Below are positions 1-11,315 of a stretch of DNA of 64,000 nt, piece by piece (positions within the stretch are counted from its first letter, which is position 1; every line of letters begins with the position of its first letter). The translations under genes and the position numbers were made by a program. The notes beneath the pieces were generated by a model that searched no databases, was not told where the DNA came from, and was given only the letters and a program-made list of their open reading frames with translations. The DNA comes from Amoebophrya sp. A120 (lineage: Eukaryota; Sar; Dinophyceae; Syndiniales; Amoebophryaceae): NCBI GenBank assembly GCA_905178155.1, contig CAJINV010000001.1, forward strand, positions 6,109,860 to 6,173,859, written 5' to 3'.

Positions 1-1
1 G

Positions 2-3000
2 GATCTCGTGATTCCTGGACTAAGCCACCACCACAAAGCTGAACCAGCGCCGGATCCAGCTGGCAATTTAGCATATCCATATTTACCGGCAAATACAGCA
101 CCCACTGCGGTTGAAGGAGTGCCAGCTGAACCTCCTATGGCTATGGCAGAACATTACGAAATAAAGTCTGCAGCCACGGCTCCTAGTCAACATCTTCAAA
201 TGACTGCAGCCCCTCCCACTGTCGCGCCGGCCACATCTTCACAGCAGCAAAATCCGTCCATTTGCATACAAGAGGCAGTAGACCACGGCACTGTAACAGA
301 CGAGCGAGCGAACCAGCTGGAGCAACAGCTCCGAGGCCTCGTGACAAAGTGCGAGCAGCAGCAGGAAAAGATAAAAGTGCTCAAAGAGGGTTACCTGACC
401 AAACAGAAGGAGGTGCAGCAGCTAGAAGCGCAGCGAGACGCGCTCTTTGCGGAATCCGAAAGCAACCAGCGCCAGCACCACCGCATGGAGGAGGAACTGA
501 CCGAGGCCAAGCGGCGGCTGCAGCAAGTACAGAAGAGGAGCAAGGAAGCAAGCAACGGCGCGCATGGTCAACCGGGGATGACGAAGAGTAGTTCGTCGTC
601 CGGGGTTGCGTCGAAGTTGCTGGGTGGGAATGCGTTGGAGTCTTTGCTTGGGTTTGGATCGTCTTCTGGCAGTGCTAGTAACAACTCCTCGAGCGGGAAT
701 TCTAGAGCGAACGATGTCGACACGGAGAATCTGGTATCGCAGTTGCGCTTGATGCGTGAGGAGCTCGACCGACAGATTGGCGAGAACCAGCAGGTCCAGA
801 GCCAGTTGTTCGACCTTTCAAGACTGAAAGCGGAAGAAATAAACAAGCTGGAGGACGACGTGACGCTGAAAAACGAAAAAGTGCACCAACTGCAGAACGA
901 GGTATGGTCAAGATATGATGAGGATGTAGATCTGATCAATTTATTGCACACTTCTTTCTTGCATGTCCTCAGTTCCATTTTCACTTCGTGTCGTGTTGGC
1001 GCCGGCTGCAGCTGCCGCCATCGGCAGTACTTGTTTATTTTTCGGATCGCACAGCGCATTTTCACCTGCTCTGATTTGTTTCCCTTATCCTTCTGTGTCT
1101 GTCAACAGATCGTCACGCTCCAAAACGACTGCGACTCGCAGCGCCAGGCGGCGGCGAACCTGGAGCGACAGATCCAAGACGCGCAAACTGCGGTGCGCGA
1201 AAAGGACCAATTTGTTCTCCGCGTGTCCGAGGCCGCGGAGGGGCAAAAGGAAGAGTTTCGAAGGCATCTAGCCAGGTGTTTCCCGGTTTTCGATGGCAAA
1301 TACCTGCCGCCATCCGTGTGGTCTTTCTCTACTTCGAGCTCGGCGAGTGGTAGCAGGGGCAGGACCCTACTAGAGCGAAAGAACAGTGTGATACAGGAAT
1401 GGAGCCAGCACCTCCGGCGCATCCTCGAGTACTTCGAGGAGACAACCCTAGAAACCCTCGGCGCCTCCTTCGTTCCGGAAGCGGGGAAGTCGAAGCTCGT
1501 GCAGCGCATCGCTCGAAATAAGAACCTGGTGCTCCTAGCGATCGAGAGACTCATCGCTTGTTTGTGCACGCCCCTGCACGCTGTCCCTCTCTGGCCAAGT
1601 GAGGGTCATCTTCACCAGCATAGCGGTCCAGCAGGAGGATCTTCTGGACGAGGAAGAACAAGTCAGCGGCGTTTTGTCTCAACGACGACTAGTGGAAGAA
1701 GTTCCGAGCCTCTGGACCTCAATCTCGCTTACGCGGAACTCGCGCCGGAGCGGAAATTTTCCACGGACGCGTTCTGGCAGGAGAACTACCAAAATTGGGA
1801 CTACAGCGAGCGGGAAGCCGTGTTGCAGGTTTGGAACGCGGAACCGCTACCGTCGCCGCGTACGCAACAGGAGCTGCACCGCGCCCAGTACTTCAGCATC
1901 GCTTCACCTCCAAAAGAGACAGAATTGTTCCAAATGGAGGGACAGGTGCAGAACTTTCTTCTGCACCGCGTTGGTTCGACCACTTCCAGGGCGACAAATA
2001 ATCAAGACCTGCTCAACGGAAGCAGCAGTGGGGGTGCGCGCATGATGAACTTCACAAAGTCCCCGGATTCGAACCGGGACGGTGCGACGCCGAAAAGTAC
2101 GGCGGAAGGCGGGACAGCGGCTTCGGGCCTTCGAAATTGGCTGTCCAACACGGCGCAGGCTGCCGCCTCTCTGTCGCCGGTGCGAACGCTAATGGGAGGA
2201 CGGGCGGCGGACAATTCGAGTTCGACCGCGGATTCACGAACTCCGCCATTCAACCAGCCGAACAAAGCTGGTCGGTCGCTGTCCGGGAGCAGTCTCGTTC
2301 CCCCTATCGTCGGATTTCCACCTCCGCAAGGGAATGGGAGTAATCCCACACAGCAGGTGTTTGCAGCTGCATCCGACGAGGATGAAGGTGAAGATGCTGA
2401 CCTGGTGTTGGATGAGGCTGCAACGGTGGTTTCCTCGTCGGTTACTCCGAGCAACAGGCTTCCGGGCAGCAAATCGGGTGTAGCTTCCACACTGCTCTCT
2501 GCGGCTTCGAAAGCGGTGAACCTAACCTCTGCAGCGATGCATCAGTCCATCTCTAGTACCACTTCGGGGATCAGAACGCCCTCAGAAACCGGAACGCCCG
2601 TCGCTGCAGGGGGCAGCCATGGCCCGCGGCACATGTACTACTTGGAGCCGCCAAGCAGCGAGGTGGACAAACAAGTGTTTCCGGATCTGATGACAGTCTC
2701 CACGGTGTCGGTCCTGGATACGAGCACAACAGAGCCGGACCTCGCGTCCACGCCGGATGTGGTTGCACCCGCTGCGGTGCGCCATTCGGAAATGGATCGG
2801 GGCAACATCAACGTGGAAGGAGCTGCTGCACATCACCAGCAGCACCGGTTTAAAAATCGACAAGAAAGGACGAGAACCTCGTCGCTGCGCCGCGACGTAG
2901 AGAACAAGCCGAGCCTGGCGCTGGTTCTGCCCGAGGAAGAGAGCGCAAATCGCTGGTTCAAGTGCGCGCAAGCCCGGGCCACGAACCTGCTGCACTGTCT

Positions 3001-6000
3001 GCAGCGGTTCATCCGGGCGCTCGCATTTGCGGACGCCATCAGTGGGTTTTACAACGACGATGAAGAGATGTCGAATCCAAATAGCTATAGCAGCAACCAC
3101 GCGCCGCCCGTTGTGGTGCAGTTGGGCAATCGACGGGCGAGGAACAACTTCTATGACGGGCCTCCGGGAAGTAGATCCTACGGCAATTACTACAGCAACC
3201 CGAAGCAGCATGAGATTACGCAAAGTGCAGATTCTCTCTGGGCCTTCTGCCTTGCGACGCGCGGCGTCATGCGTGCGTTTCAGATATACGGCTGCGTGCT
3301 ATCTTCCGCGGAGATGGAGTGTTGCAGGAGTCACTTCGAGGAGCTTCGGGGGCTCGCAGACACACGTTCTTCTTTCGGCGGCGAAGATGCACATCAGCAA
3401 CGCACACAACAAGGTGGACACCAACGAGCAATAGCTAGCCAGTCTGTAGCCCGCAGCGCCGTAACGACCGTGTCCGCCCCATCGAGCAAAAACACGACTC
3501 GGGGAGCAGACCACTGTGCAACTTTTCGGCCCTACCAGAACACGGTGAAAGTGATTCAGCGCGCAGCGGACCAGTGCGGTTCGGTATTCAAACTTCTGGC
3601 CGAGCGCGTCAATTCTTCAGCGCAGGAAAGCGACGAACAGGTGCATGCATACAACAGCTCCGTCGTGAATGCTGCACCGTACCACGATGGCTCGATCTAC
3701 AGTTTAACCAGCCAACACACGGACACGACCCAGCACCAAGTCACCGCCAGCGGTCGGACTTCCTCCAAGGAGATGGTGCTGCAGAGTCTTCGGTTTGTGG
3801 TCGGTCGAATGGAAAAGATTTCTGCAACCTGCAAAAGTTTCGACTTTTCAACTGCAGAAAAAAACCTGCACATGGATCGCGATGTCGAGGGACTATTGAG
3901 ATTCGATGGTAGAAGTAGGAGCGCAGAACAGGCTCTGCCGTATTCTTTTCTGGACCATTGCTTCGTCGAGGATCAGATTTGTGCATCAAAATTATCTTCA
4001 ACCGACGGCAAGGGACATGATGACAACTCTACTTCCGGTGTTGGTGCAACTACATCTTTAGCCTGGCAACAGGAAGGACCTCCGCGCTCGAACCCGTCTA
4101 CCATTTGTTCAACTTCGTCGGGCAGTGCTTCCTCTTTCCAAGAAATGCAGAAGCGTACGAAATCTCGCTCCGTGAACGCGTTTCAGCGCGAGTTGCGCCG
4201 TCTAGGCGTCGCCGTTCCGTTATCAACGGGTAACAAGAACAACTCTCAAACCGCAGGCTCGGAAACGAGCATGAACGTGACAGATTTATCCGGCGAGAGT
4301 GGCATGTTCAATCAATCTGTTCTCTCCACGTCCAGCGCTGGAACAACGACCACGAACACCGCATCGGATCAACATCCGTCAGCAAACAACTCCAGCAACA
4401 TCCGCAGTTGGTCCGACATGCGGCGAGAACTGAACGCAAAGCGAAACCTCGAGATCGAACTCGACAACGCACGGACGCAGGCCTCCAACTTGAAGGCAGA
4501 AGTGGCCCGGTTGCAGGAGGAGCTTTCCGAGAGCAGAACGGTGTTTAGCACGATCACGCCAGCAGCAAGAGGCTTCCTACCACCGCCACGACCACCCGCT
4601 CCTGCGGATAGAAGTAGTGATGGTACAGCGAATGATAACCCGGAAGACAATGACAAATCGGCGGGTGAACAAGCAAGACCGAGTGCTGCGAGCGCTCGCA
4701 ATCCGTCGGCGGCGAGTCCGTCCTCTCGCACGAAGAGCTCTTCGTCAGTGCAATCCAGTGATGACGAGATGCTGATCGGTCCCGGGGGCGAGCGGATATC
4801 GCTGCGCAAGATGCAGGACCAGCTGTCAAACCGGGAGCTCTTAGTGGAGCAGCTTGAAGGCGCCATCGCCTGGGCAGACAAGCGCACGGAGGACCTGCAG
4901 AAAGTGGCGCAGAGATACTACGGACAGGTATGAAATAAATCAAGCGTGCTTTATAGGTTCACCCGGTGCCTAGGTTTTTCCGAACATAGAAAACCCAACA
5001 TCAACTAAAAGTAGACTAGATGTCTACGAGACTCGAATAGCTTCGCCCGCTCGGTTTGACATCGCAAACTTGCGCTAGAAGGAGCAACTTTCACAGAGTT
5101 CACAGTCTGGGGCGGGGAAGCAGCGCACGGGGCAGCGCGACGGTACTTGGCATCAACTGCAAACAGCAGCTGATCTGGAAGCGATTGACACCGCGACCCG
5201 AGCGCACGACGCGCGGGGCGGTAAATCATGCCTGGCAGGGGACACACCTCGGGCAGATTCCGCGTGAACATGCATGCGCGCCGCCACCTGCACCCGCTAG
5301 GGGGACGGCGCATACTTGCATCAGGCCGAGCCCTCTTTTGAAAGAAGATAGAAGTCGAACGCCTCAGCTCCATGCCCGATCGCTCTAGTTACTTAGCAGG
5401 CGCTTGGATCTCCGCCCTAGGCTTGAAATATTGACTTGATTACGTTCTTAAATTGGCTGCGCTAGTGGCCCGCACTTGAATCATCGAGCCGTGGATCGTT
5501 TTACGCCGTAGATTGCCGGAGAGCGGAAAACAGCCGCGGTAGGCGCGTAGGCCGCTCAACATGATAAAAGTCTCATACATCGCATGCCCTCGGCCATGCG
5601 CATCCTATTTCCAAACAGCGGCCACCTATTTCCGTCTCGCCCATGCAGACATCACTCAGAGCGTTGGTTTTCAGCGCGCCTCTGTTGTCATCTTCATCCA
5701 TTAGTTTAGATCTATGATCGCCGCCAACGCTTTTACTTTTTTCCTCCAGTAAGCTGTCTTTTTTTCCTGCTGCGCTTTTATTTTCTAGTTTCTTGAAGAC
5801 ATTGAGATACTTAGCCGCCACGCACACGATGTCGAAGGAGGATCATGGTTCGGGCGAGCGCGGCCGATTTGCGCCAATTCGCCGGGATGTCATTTACCAC
5901 CGGCGCACGGGTGCGCAGAAGGAGCACAGGGAGCCGAACGCTAGGGGAGTTGCGGCGGAGTACATTTGGGCCGGGGATTCGAAGGCCGCCAGTGGCCACG

Positions 6001-7884
6001 TTGTGTCGTGGTTTTTCACCTCGCAGGAGCCGAAGCGCCAGAAGGAAAGCGAGCGCCATCGTGTTCGCCTGGCGACTGGGGACTGGTGGCTGATTTCGTG
6101 GCATCGGGCGGAATTTTTTCTGGACGAAGTCGTGGGCATCTCGGAAGACTATACGAACGCCATCGACGCCGCATTTTCTGCGGTGCGGCCAGATGTCGCG
6201 CTGCTTCCGACGTCATCACTGCACTGGTCATAGATCTTGGCAGCCTTAGGGTCGACGTGTCCGATTGGTTTTTTTTTTAGAAGTCCTGCCGACAGGTCTC
6301 TTTGTGAAATAGTCATAATGTATATGAATGAAAGAAGATTGTGAGCGGCTTTTTACCGGAGTAGCTGCCGCCGTATTTGTTCCGGCCGATTTCGAAGATG
6401 TTCGCCATGGTTATAGCCTGATGGGCCCCAGCCTGCTCCCGCGTTTGCTTCCTTCCCTGCGCAGTCTTGTTGGTTTGCAGATATCTTGGCAACTTGAAGA
6501 TCTAAGCCTATGACTTTTGATGTGAAGACTCACATGCGGGGGGCCCTTGCCCCCCCCCGCGCCCCCCCCCGCCCTTTCGATGTGATGACATTGCGCCTCA
6601 ATCTGTATGCCTGATTTTTATTTTTGAGATGAAGACTGACATGCGGGGGGCCCTCGCCCCCCCCCGCGCCCCCCCCGCCCTTTCGATATGATGATATTGC
6701 GCCCCGATCTGTATGAGTAGTTTTTAATTCTAAGACTATAACTTCAAGATCTAAAGTTATGACCATGCGGGGGGCCCTCGCCCCCCCCCGCCCTTTCGAT
6801 GTGATGATATTGCGCCTCAATCTGTATGAATGATTTTTATTTTTAAGAGTCTGCGCCCCGATCTGTATGAGTAATTTTTAAGTCTAAGACTGTAACTTCA
6901 AGATCTAAATTTATGGCCATGCGGGGGGCCCTCGCCCCCCCCCCCGCGCCCCCCCCGCCCTTTCGATGTGATGACATTGCGCCTCAATCTGTATGAATGA
7001 TTTTTATTTTGAAGATGAAGACTTACATGCGGGGGGCCCTCGCCCCCCCCCCCGCGCCCCCCCCGCCCGGTCGATATGAGGATATTGCGCCCCGATCTGT
7101 ATGGGTAGTTTCTAGATTTAAGATTATAACTTCAAGATCTAAATTTATGACTGATGAGATGAAGACTCACATCTTGATGAAGGCGCGCCGATTCAATTAT
7201 GAAGATTGAGACTATGACTTTGAGAAGATTATGACTTTACTTCTAAGATAGGATAAGATGATGACTTTGATGATTCCAAGATGAGATAAGAAGTTGTGAC
7301 TTTTGAGATGATTCGATTATGATTTGAGATTAAGACTTGAGATTCGAATCTTTTGAATATGAGACTATGTTATGAAGATATCTGAATTTAAATAGTGAAT
7401 TGCGCTCAAGTTGTGAATTGAACTCAAATGGTGAACTGAACTCAAATGGTGGACCGAACTCAAAAGATGCACTGAACTCTTGAACCCTTGAACATTTTGA
7501 ATTTCTCGCAAGTCTTGCAAAGATCTTGTAGATATGACTATCAACGATAGTACATTTGCAACAAACACATGATCAAGCACAGCACTACATCAGATTCAAG
7601 ACCTTAGCGACGAACGCGAGACGATGCGGGAAATAATTGAGCGCAAGGTCGGCGAACTGGAAGAGCTGAAAAGCCGGGACCAGGAGACAAAAAAAAGCTA
7701 CGAGGAGCAGATTTCAGTCCTTTCGGAGCACCTCTGCAGCATGGATGTGAAGTTCTCGCAGCAGGCCGGGCGAATCGAACGAGCGCGCATACGCTGCGGG
7801 AATTGTGGCACGTGGAACAGCCTCGATCTGTCCGGCGACAAGACCTGCACCAAATGCCGCAGCATTCTTCTGAAACTTGGATAA
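2..7884 (+). CDS. PPP1R21-like coiled-coil protein (FERRY complex subunit 2 homologue), 5' partial
   Basis: Exons are about 2-901, 1109-4927 and 7594-7884; introns 902-1108 and 4928-7593 are GT-AG and phase 0. No clear start ATG is visible, so the gene probably begins upstream of the window. An N-terminal coiled coil (residues about 100-170) and a second one running across the first splice (about 240-390) resemble the KLRAQ region. The middle is Ser/Thr/Gly-rich with scattered helical blocks. The third exon begins IQDLSDERETMREII, continuing the coiled coil, and carries TKKSYEEQISVLSEHL. This matches the TTKRSYEDQ signature after which the C-terminal domain of PPP1R21 is named. It ends in a zinc ribbon (CGNCG ... 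CTKC). In animals PPP1R21 is a Rab5 effector subunit on early endosomes. Homology is inferred from motifs. If exon 3 were not joined, the ORF would stop at 4933, one codon after the donor. Confidence 0.7.
5829..6233 (+). CDS. Hypothetical 134-aa protein, possibly nested in the large intron
   Basis: This is an uninterrupted ATG-to-stop reading frame of balanced composition, rich in Arg, His and Trp (for example TGDWWLISWHRAEFF). It has no signal peptide or membrane segment, and I do not recognise any domain. It lies inside the inferred last intron of the PPP1R21-like gene on the same strand. Several other frames are also open over the same bases, which weakens the case for coding. It could be a nested gene, an exon of an unseen isoform, or chance. 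Confidence 0.25.
   Translation: MSKEDHGSGERGRFAPIRRDVIYHRRTGAQKEHREPNARGVAAEYIWAGDSKAASGHVVSWFFTSQEPKRQKESERHRVRLATGDWWLISWHRAEFFLDEVVGISEDYTNAIDAAFSAVRPDVALLPTSSLHWS
6524..7160. repeat. Five dispersed-tandem copies of a GC-hairpin repeat
   Basis: Copies of the core ATGCGGGGGGCCCTCGCCCC begin at 6534 (with one T/C change), 6641, 6765, 6919 and 7027, so the spacing varies (107, 124, 154, 108). Each core is followed by a C-rich run, then CCCTTTCGATRTGATGAYATTGCGCC and a TATGA-ATTTTTATTTT-like AT tail. GGGGGGCCC...GCCCCCC can form a strong hairpin in each copy. A partial copy lacking the hairpin sits around 6850-6910. Some copies carry an extra segment, AACTTCAAGATCTAAA. I see no coding meaning. 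Confidence 0.85.
7395..7484. repeat. 18-bp tandem repeat, five copies
   Basis: Units start at 7395, 7413, 7431, 7449 and 7467, with the consensus GTGAACTGAACTCAAATG. The outer units are more diverged than the central two. It lies about 110 bp upstream of the inferred last exon of the PPP1R21-like gene. Confidence 0.8.
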
Positions 7885-8417
7885 CGAGATGGCGTTTTTG
7901 GTGTGTCGTTCGATCCAAGATTTGGTCTTCGAATCCGCGACAATGCGTCTTGGTTCGACGTACAGGAGGAAATGCAAAAACGTGTGTCGCATCAACAAGC
8001 ATCTTCCGTGGAAGGCTCCGTTGGCTGGTGACTGAAACATCATCACAGCCGCCGAAGATGTCTCTGTTCGGTATTGTGAGGCCAAAATTCTCACCAGATC
8101 TAGTTCAGACTTAAATCATGGCGCATTGGCCATCTTTTCTTTGGCTTCTTTGTGAGGAGTACGAACAGCGAAACTAGTTTTCTAGGGAAGTTCACAACCC
8201 GCTCATCCAGTGCGATGCAGAACCGAGTTTCTTTGCGATCTCAAAGAAGTTGGGCCGCGGCAAACAATCTGTGTGGACTGCGAACGTTCAGAACGAGAAT
8301 GATTGAAATTCATCGTAGTTGCAAAAGTGCTACTTTCATGGAGTAGCTTCGGCGCCACATGGTCTTTTTCTTGGTATTAGAACTAGTTGGTGGTGCGTTG
8401 TTCGATGTCGAAGAATA
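7885..8417. other. Intergenic, nothing recognised
   Basis: This is the gap between the stop of the PPP1R21-like gene and the first in-frame ATG of the PPR-like gene. The PPR frame is open without an ATG from about 8319. No RNA gene or repeat was seen. Confidence 0.5.
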
Positions 8418-11315
8418 ATGACGGCGGCCTTAGCAGTTCAGGCCTCCAAGAGTGCTTGTGCTGCAAGCGGATGCACCGGAGGTCTTATTTCAACGAGACG
8501 GAAGAACAAGGCGTTCGGGTTTGCGACTCTGGCAGGGCGAGCAGTTGCAGCAGCAGGTCCTCGTGGACCAACAGAAGCAGTGGCAAGCGCACAGCTACTA
8601 GCTGCATTGGAGACGTACGTCGCCGAAGCATTTTTCAAGGAGAAAAAATGCAAGGCAAGTTCGACTTCTGGTCGACGAGTGACAGCACATCACGGCCAAA
8701 GTGGTCTTTTGCCTTTTCTGTCGACGGAACTAAAGTTACCGACCGGCGAGATAGAGAAAGCTCTTCAAGGGATCATTACGGTGAGCGGTGATTTTCTCAG
8801 GGCGCTTCGTCGTGAGGACCACGTACGGCCTGATTATGTGAAAGATCTAGTGCTCTGCACGATCGTCAAACTGCGCGAAACTCAACTGTCGACGAGTTGC
8901 CACCGTACTGGCGCGACAAAAGCGATCGCTGAGGTTCTCAAGAGGTTTCCGCGAAGACTGGTCTGGCGTCAAGCTTTGCAGGCATTTGCGCACCTCGGGG
9001 ACCTCGAAATGACCCTAGAAATGTTTTGCGACCACGTGGATGCATCGGAGTTCTTGGAGTTGCAGAAACTTTTGATGTCTCGCTCGAGCTGTAACTATCT
9101 TTCCGGTCTTCACAAAGCCGAACGGTTCTTCGAACCGACGATCGATGGAAAAAGGCTAGCACCGTCGAGCAAAAATGCCATGTTTACGCCAGATGTGGCC
9201 AGCCTGAACTATGTTTTGAACGCTTGCGATAAAAGCCTGGCGAATAAAGCCCGCAGTGACGAAACAGAGAGCGTGGACTGCAAGGCGAGACGGGACAGTG
9301 TGGCAGCGTTTGCTCACGAGTTGTTTAACGCTTTGGTTGTTTTGGGGAATGAAAATGCGCCCATTGTGACGCGTCGTAGTGGCCATGCTAAGGAAACTTC
9401 GAGTTTGGAGCTGGAAACTACATTGAAGCAAAACCAGGCTGCAGCGTTAGCGTTTGGCAATGGCGCAGCAAATAAGCCTGCGGGACTGCAGAGAATCGGG
9501 CCGACTGAAAGTACCTTCGTTGCCCTGCTTGCTGTGTTCAGCAAATGCGACAAGCTCTCCGAAGGACTACAATTTCTCGCGCTTCGTGTCGGATGGAAGT
9601 CTGTCACGACAGCCATGTGCAACGCGTGGCTTCGCGGGGTTCGTAGCTCATCGATTTCACAGGTCAAAAAAGCATTTCAGGAGCTCTCTCTCGACCTCGA
9701 TGATTTCCAGGGATATGATGCAGCTGGCGAAGGCGAACATAGTCAAGAGCGGGACGATGACGATCATGTCTCTGAGTTCCACGACATGATGGGACTTCTA
9801 CGAGGACGACTCATCAAGTGTTTTTTGGAAAGGATGGAAAATTACGGCGTCTTTCCGGACGAGCGGACGCACAACACGATTTTGCTAAGTCTGCCACCTG
9901 ACGCTGCGAAAAGATACTTCCGGAGGAAGATACACGAGCCAAACGAACGAAATTACAATCATCTCCTCCTGTCAATCGTGGAAAATGACGACCATCAGAG
10001 GCAAGGACGAAGGTCTTCGGAAGTAGATCTTATTTCTGTGAAGACGCGCTCGCGCGGTCTGGTACTGGCTGAAGTCGAAACACTGTTGGAGGAAATGAAG
10101 GAAAAGCAGTTCCGTCCCTCACTTGCGGCGCTGACGCAGTACTTCGCTGTTGTTGCGGCCAAGAACGCAGCTGAGTGCTGGGGAAACGTGGAGGCAACGA
10201 TGGACCGCTATCTGGAAAACATCGACGGAACTACAAACTCTGCTTCTACGGGTCGTCAAGATGATCTAAAGCTGGTTGGTAGAAACCAGCAGAAGCTCAT
10301 GGCAGACGCGGCCGTTTTCGTTCCCCTGTTTCCCTACTGTCCAGACCCGCAGGCCTTGTTGCGTGCCGTCCGCACCAAGTACGGAGTCACGCCGACGACC
10401 AGCTGCGTCAACGCCGCTTTGACTGCGATGAATGGACTTGGCCAACACCGCGCAGTCGTGCAAATGTTCTCCACCTTGAAGCACCGAAGCCGGGCAACAA
10501 GACACATCACCCTGCAAGCCTGTCGGAAAATTTTGTTGAAGCAATCGCGCGCACTCGTGATAGCAAAAATGATGACGGAGGCGGGCACAAAAGAACTCGA
10601 TGAGTTGTCATCCAGTAGTTCTCTACTTGCCAATTCGCTCACGAATTTCGCAGTGAGGCAGCTTTTTCAGCCGGAGCAGCGAAAGGTTTTCGAAACGTAT
10701 GACCTCATGCTGGAGATCCTTCTGCTCGCCGCTGGCAGGTTCCGAGCCTGCGGAGATGATTTTTCTGACATTGCTATCTCTTCGTACCGCGGTTGGTCTG
10801 CGTCTGCAGAAAGCTCGGCAGAGGACCTCCGAGAGGACCACGCGGTGTTGCATTGTCGTGAAAAGAGGCAGGAACAGCATGCAGAAGGAACATCAAGCAG
10901 GCAATTGCTTATTTCCACCTACGAAGCCGCAGTGCAGGACGGGGTTTTTCCTGCCTTGAAAGACAACCTTCTCGATCTCCATCGCTACACACGCCAACTC
11001 GCTGTCTTCGCAGTTTGGTACATCTTGTCGACCCAGGGCTTTTTCGCAGGAGCATCGTCCACATGTAAAAACATCGGGAGGAAGAACGTCGACACTGCTC
11101 CATCATCTTCTGAAGTCCTCACCTTCATCGTTGGACGGGGATTGCACAGCGAGGACGGCACAGCGCATTTGGGGCCTGCAGTGGTTCGTTTACTGGATGA
11201 ATTTTCGGACGTTTTGGAGTGGAACTTTCCGAATCCGGGACGAATTTCGGTCTCAAGAAAACGAAAAAGTCGTGACCATTGCGAGATTACTACCAGGACG
11301 GATGATAGTACATGA
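8418..11315 (+). CDS. Pentatricopeptide-repeat-like protein, probably organelle-targeted
   Basis: Single exon of 965 aa. The start chosen is the first in-frame ATG (MTAALAVQASKSACAASG). The first ~50 residues are rich in Ala, Ser, Arg and Lys and lack acidic residues until later, as expected for a mitochondrial or plastid presequence. Most of the protein is a run of helix-pair units of PPR style. Examples are DVASLNYVLNACDKS, STFVALLAVFSKCDKL, DERTHNTILLSLPPD, NERNYNHLLLSI, SLAALTQYFAVVAAKN and TTSCVNAALTAMNGLGQH. PPR proteins bind single-stranded organellar RNA. The repeats are degenerate and interrupted by low-complexity inserts, so the exact count is uncertain. Another alpha-solenoid family is possible. 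No introns are needed. Confidence 0.6.
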   Translation: MTAALAVQASKSACAASGCTGGLISTRRKNKAFGFATLAGRAVAAAGPRGPTEAVASAQLLAALETYVAEAFFKEKKCKASSTSGRRVTAHHGQSGLLPFLSTELKLPTGEIEKALQGIITVSGDFLRALRREDHVRPDYVKDLVLCTIVKLRETQLSTSCHRTGATKAIAEVLKRFPRRLVWRQALQAFAHLGDLEMTLEMFCDHVDASEFLELQKLLMSRSSCNYLSGLHKAERFFEPTIDGKRLAPSSKNAMFTPDVASLNYVLNACDKSLANKARSDETESVDCKARRDSVAAFAHELFNALVVLGNENAPIVTRRSGHAKETSSLELETTLKQNQAAALAFGNGAANKPAGLQRIGPTESTFVALLAVFSKCDKLSEGLQFLALRVGWKSVTTAMCNAWLRGVRSSSISQVKKAFQELSLDLDDFQGYDAAGEGEHSQERDDDDHVSEFHDMMGLLRGRLIKCFLERMENYGVFPDERTHNTILLSLPPDAAKRYFRRKIHEPNERNYNHLLLSIVENDDHQRQGRRSSEVDLISVKTRSRGLVLAEVETLLEEMKEKQFRPSLAALTQYFAVVAAKNAAECWGNVEATMDRYLENIDGTTNSASTGRQDDLKLVGRNQQKLMADAAVFVPLFPYCPDPQALLRAVRTKYGVTPTTSCVNAALTAMNGLGQHRAVVQMFSTLKHRSRATRHITLQACRKILLKQSRALVIAKMMTEAGTKELDELSSSSSLLANSLTNFAVRQLFQPEQRKVFETYDLMLEILLLAAGRFRACGDDFSDIAISSYRGWSASAESSAEDLREDHAVLHCREKRQEQHAEGTSSRQLLISTYEAAVQDGVFPALKDNLLDLHRYTRQLAVFAVWYILSTQGFFAGASSTCKNIGRKNVDTAPSSSEVLTFIVGRGLHSEDGTAHLGPAVVRLLDEFSDVLEWNFPNPGRISVSRKRKSRDHCEITTRTDDST

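Larger units (their letters stand above)
4928..7593 (+). other. Large GT-AG intron of the PPP1R21-like gene
   Basis: The donor is CAG|GTATGA at 4928 and the acceptor CATCAG at 7593; both flanks are phase 0. At 2666 nt it is more than ten times longer than any other intron in the window. It contains an unassigned ORF (5829-6233), GC-hairpin repeats (6524-7160), a low-complexity GATGA/AAGACT-rich tract (7160-7380) and an 18-bp tandem repeat. I see nothing I can name in 4934-5828 or in 6234-6523. The alternative is that two or three separate genes lie here, but the coiled-coil continuity across the junction argues for an intron. Confidence 0.6.

Noticed and set aside
2058-2085. Sequence on the - strand resembling a tRNA T-arm (CCCGGTTCGAATCCGGG)
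   Set aside because: No matching acceptor, D or anticodon arms lie upstream, and it falls inside a well-supported coding exon.
6530-7000. Open frames through the GC-hairpin repeats
   Set aside because: The residues are Gly/Arg/Pro runs from C and G tracts, repeated with the DNA, without coding character.
7365-7580. - strand frame encoding a repeated SSVHHL peptide
   Set aside because: It is the translation of the 18-bp tandem repeat, with no flanking protein sequence.
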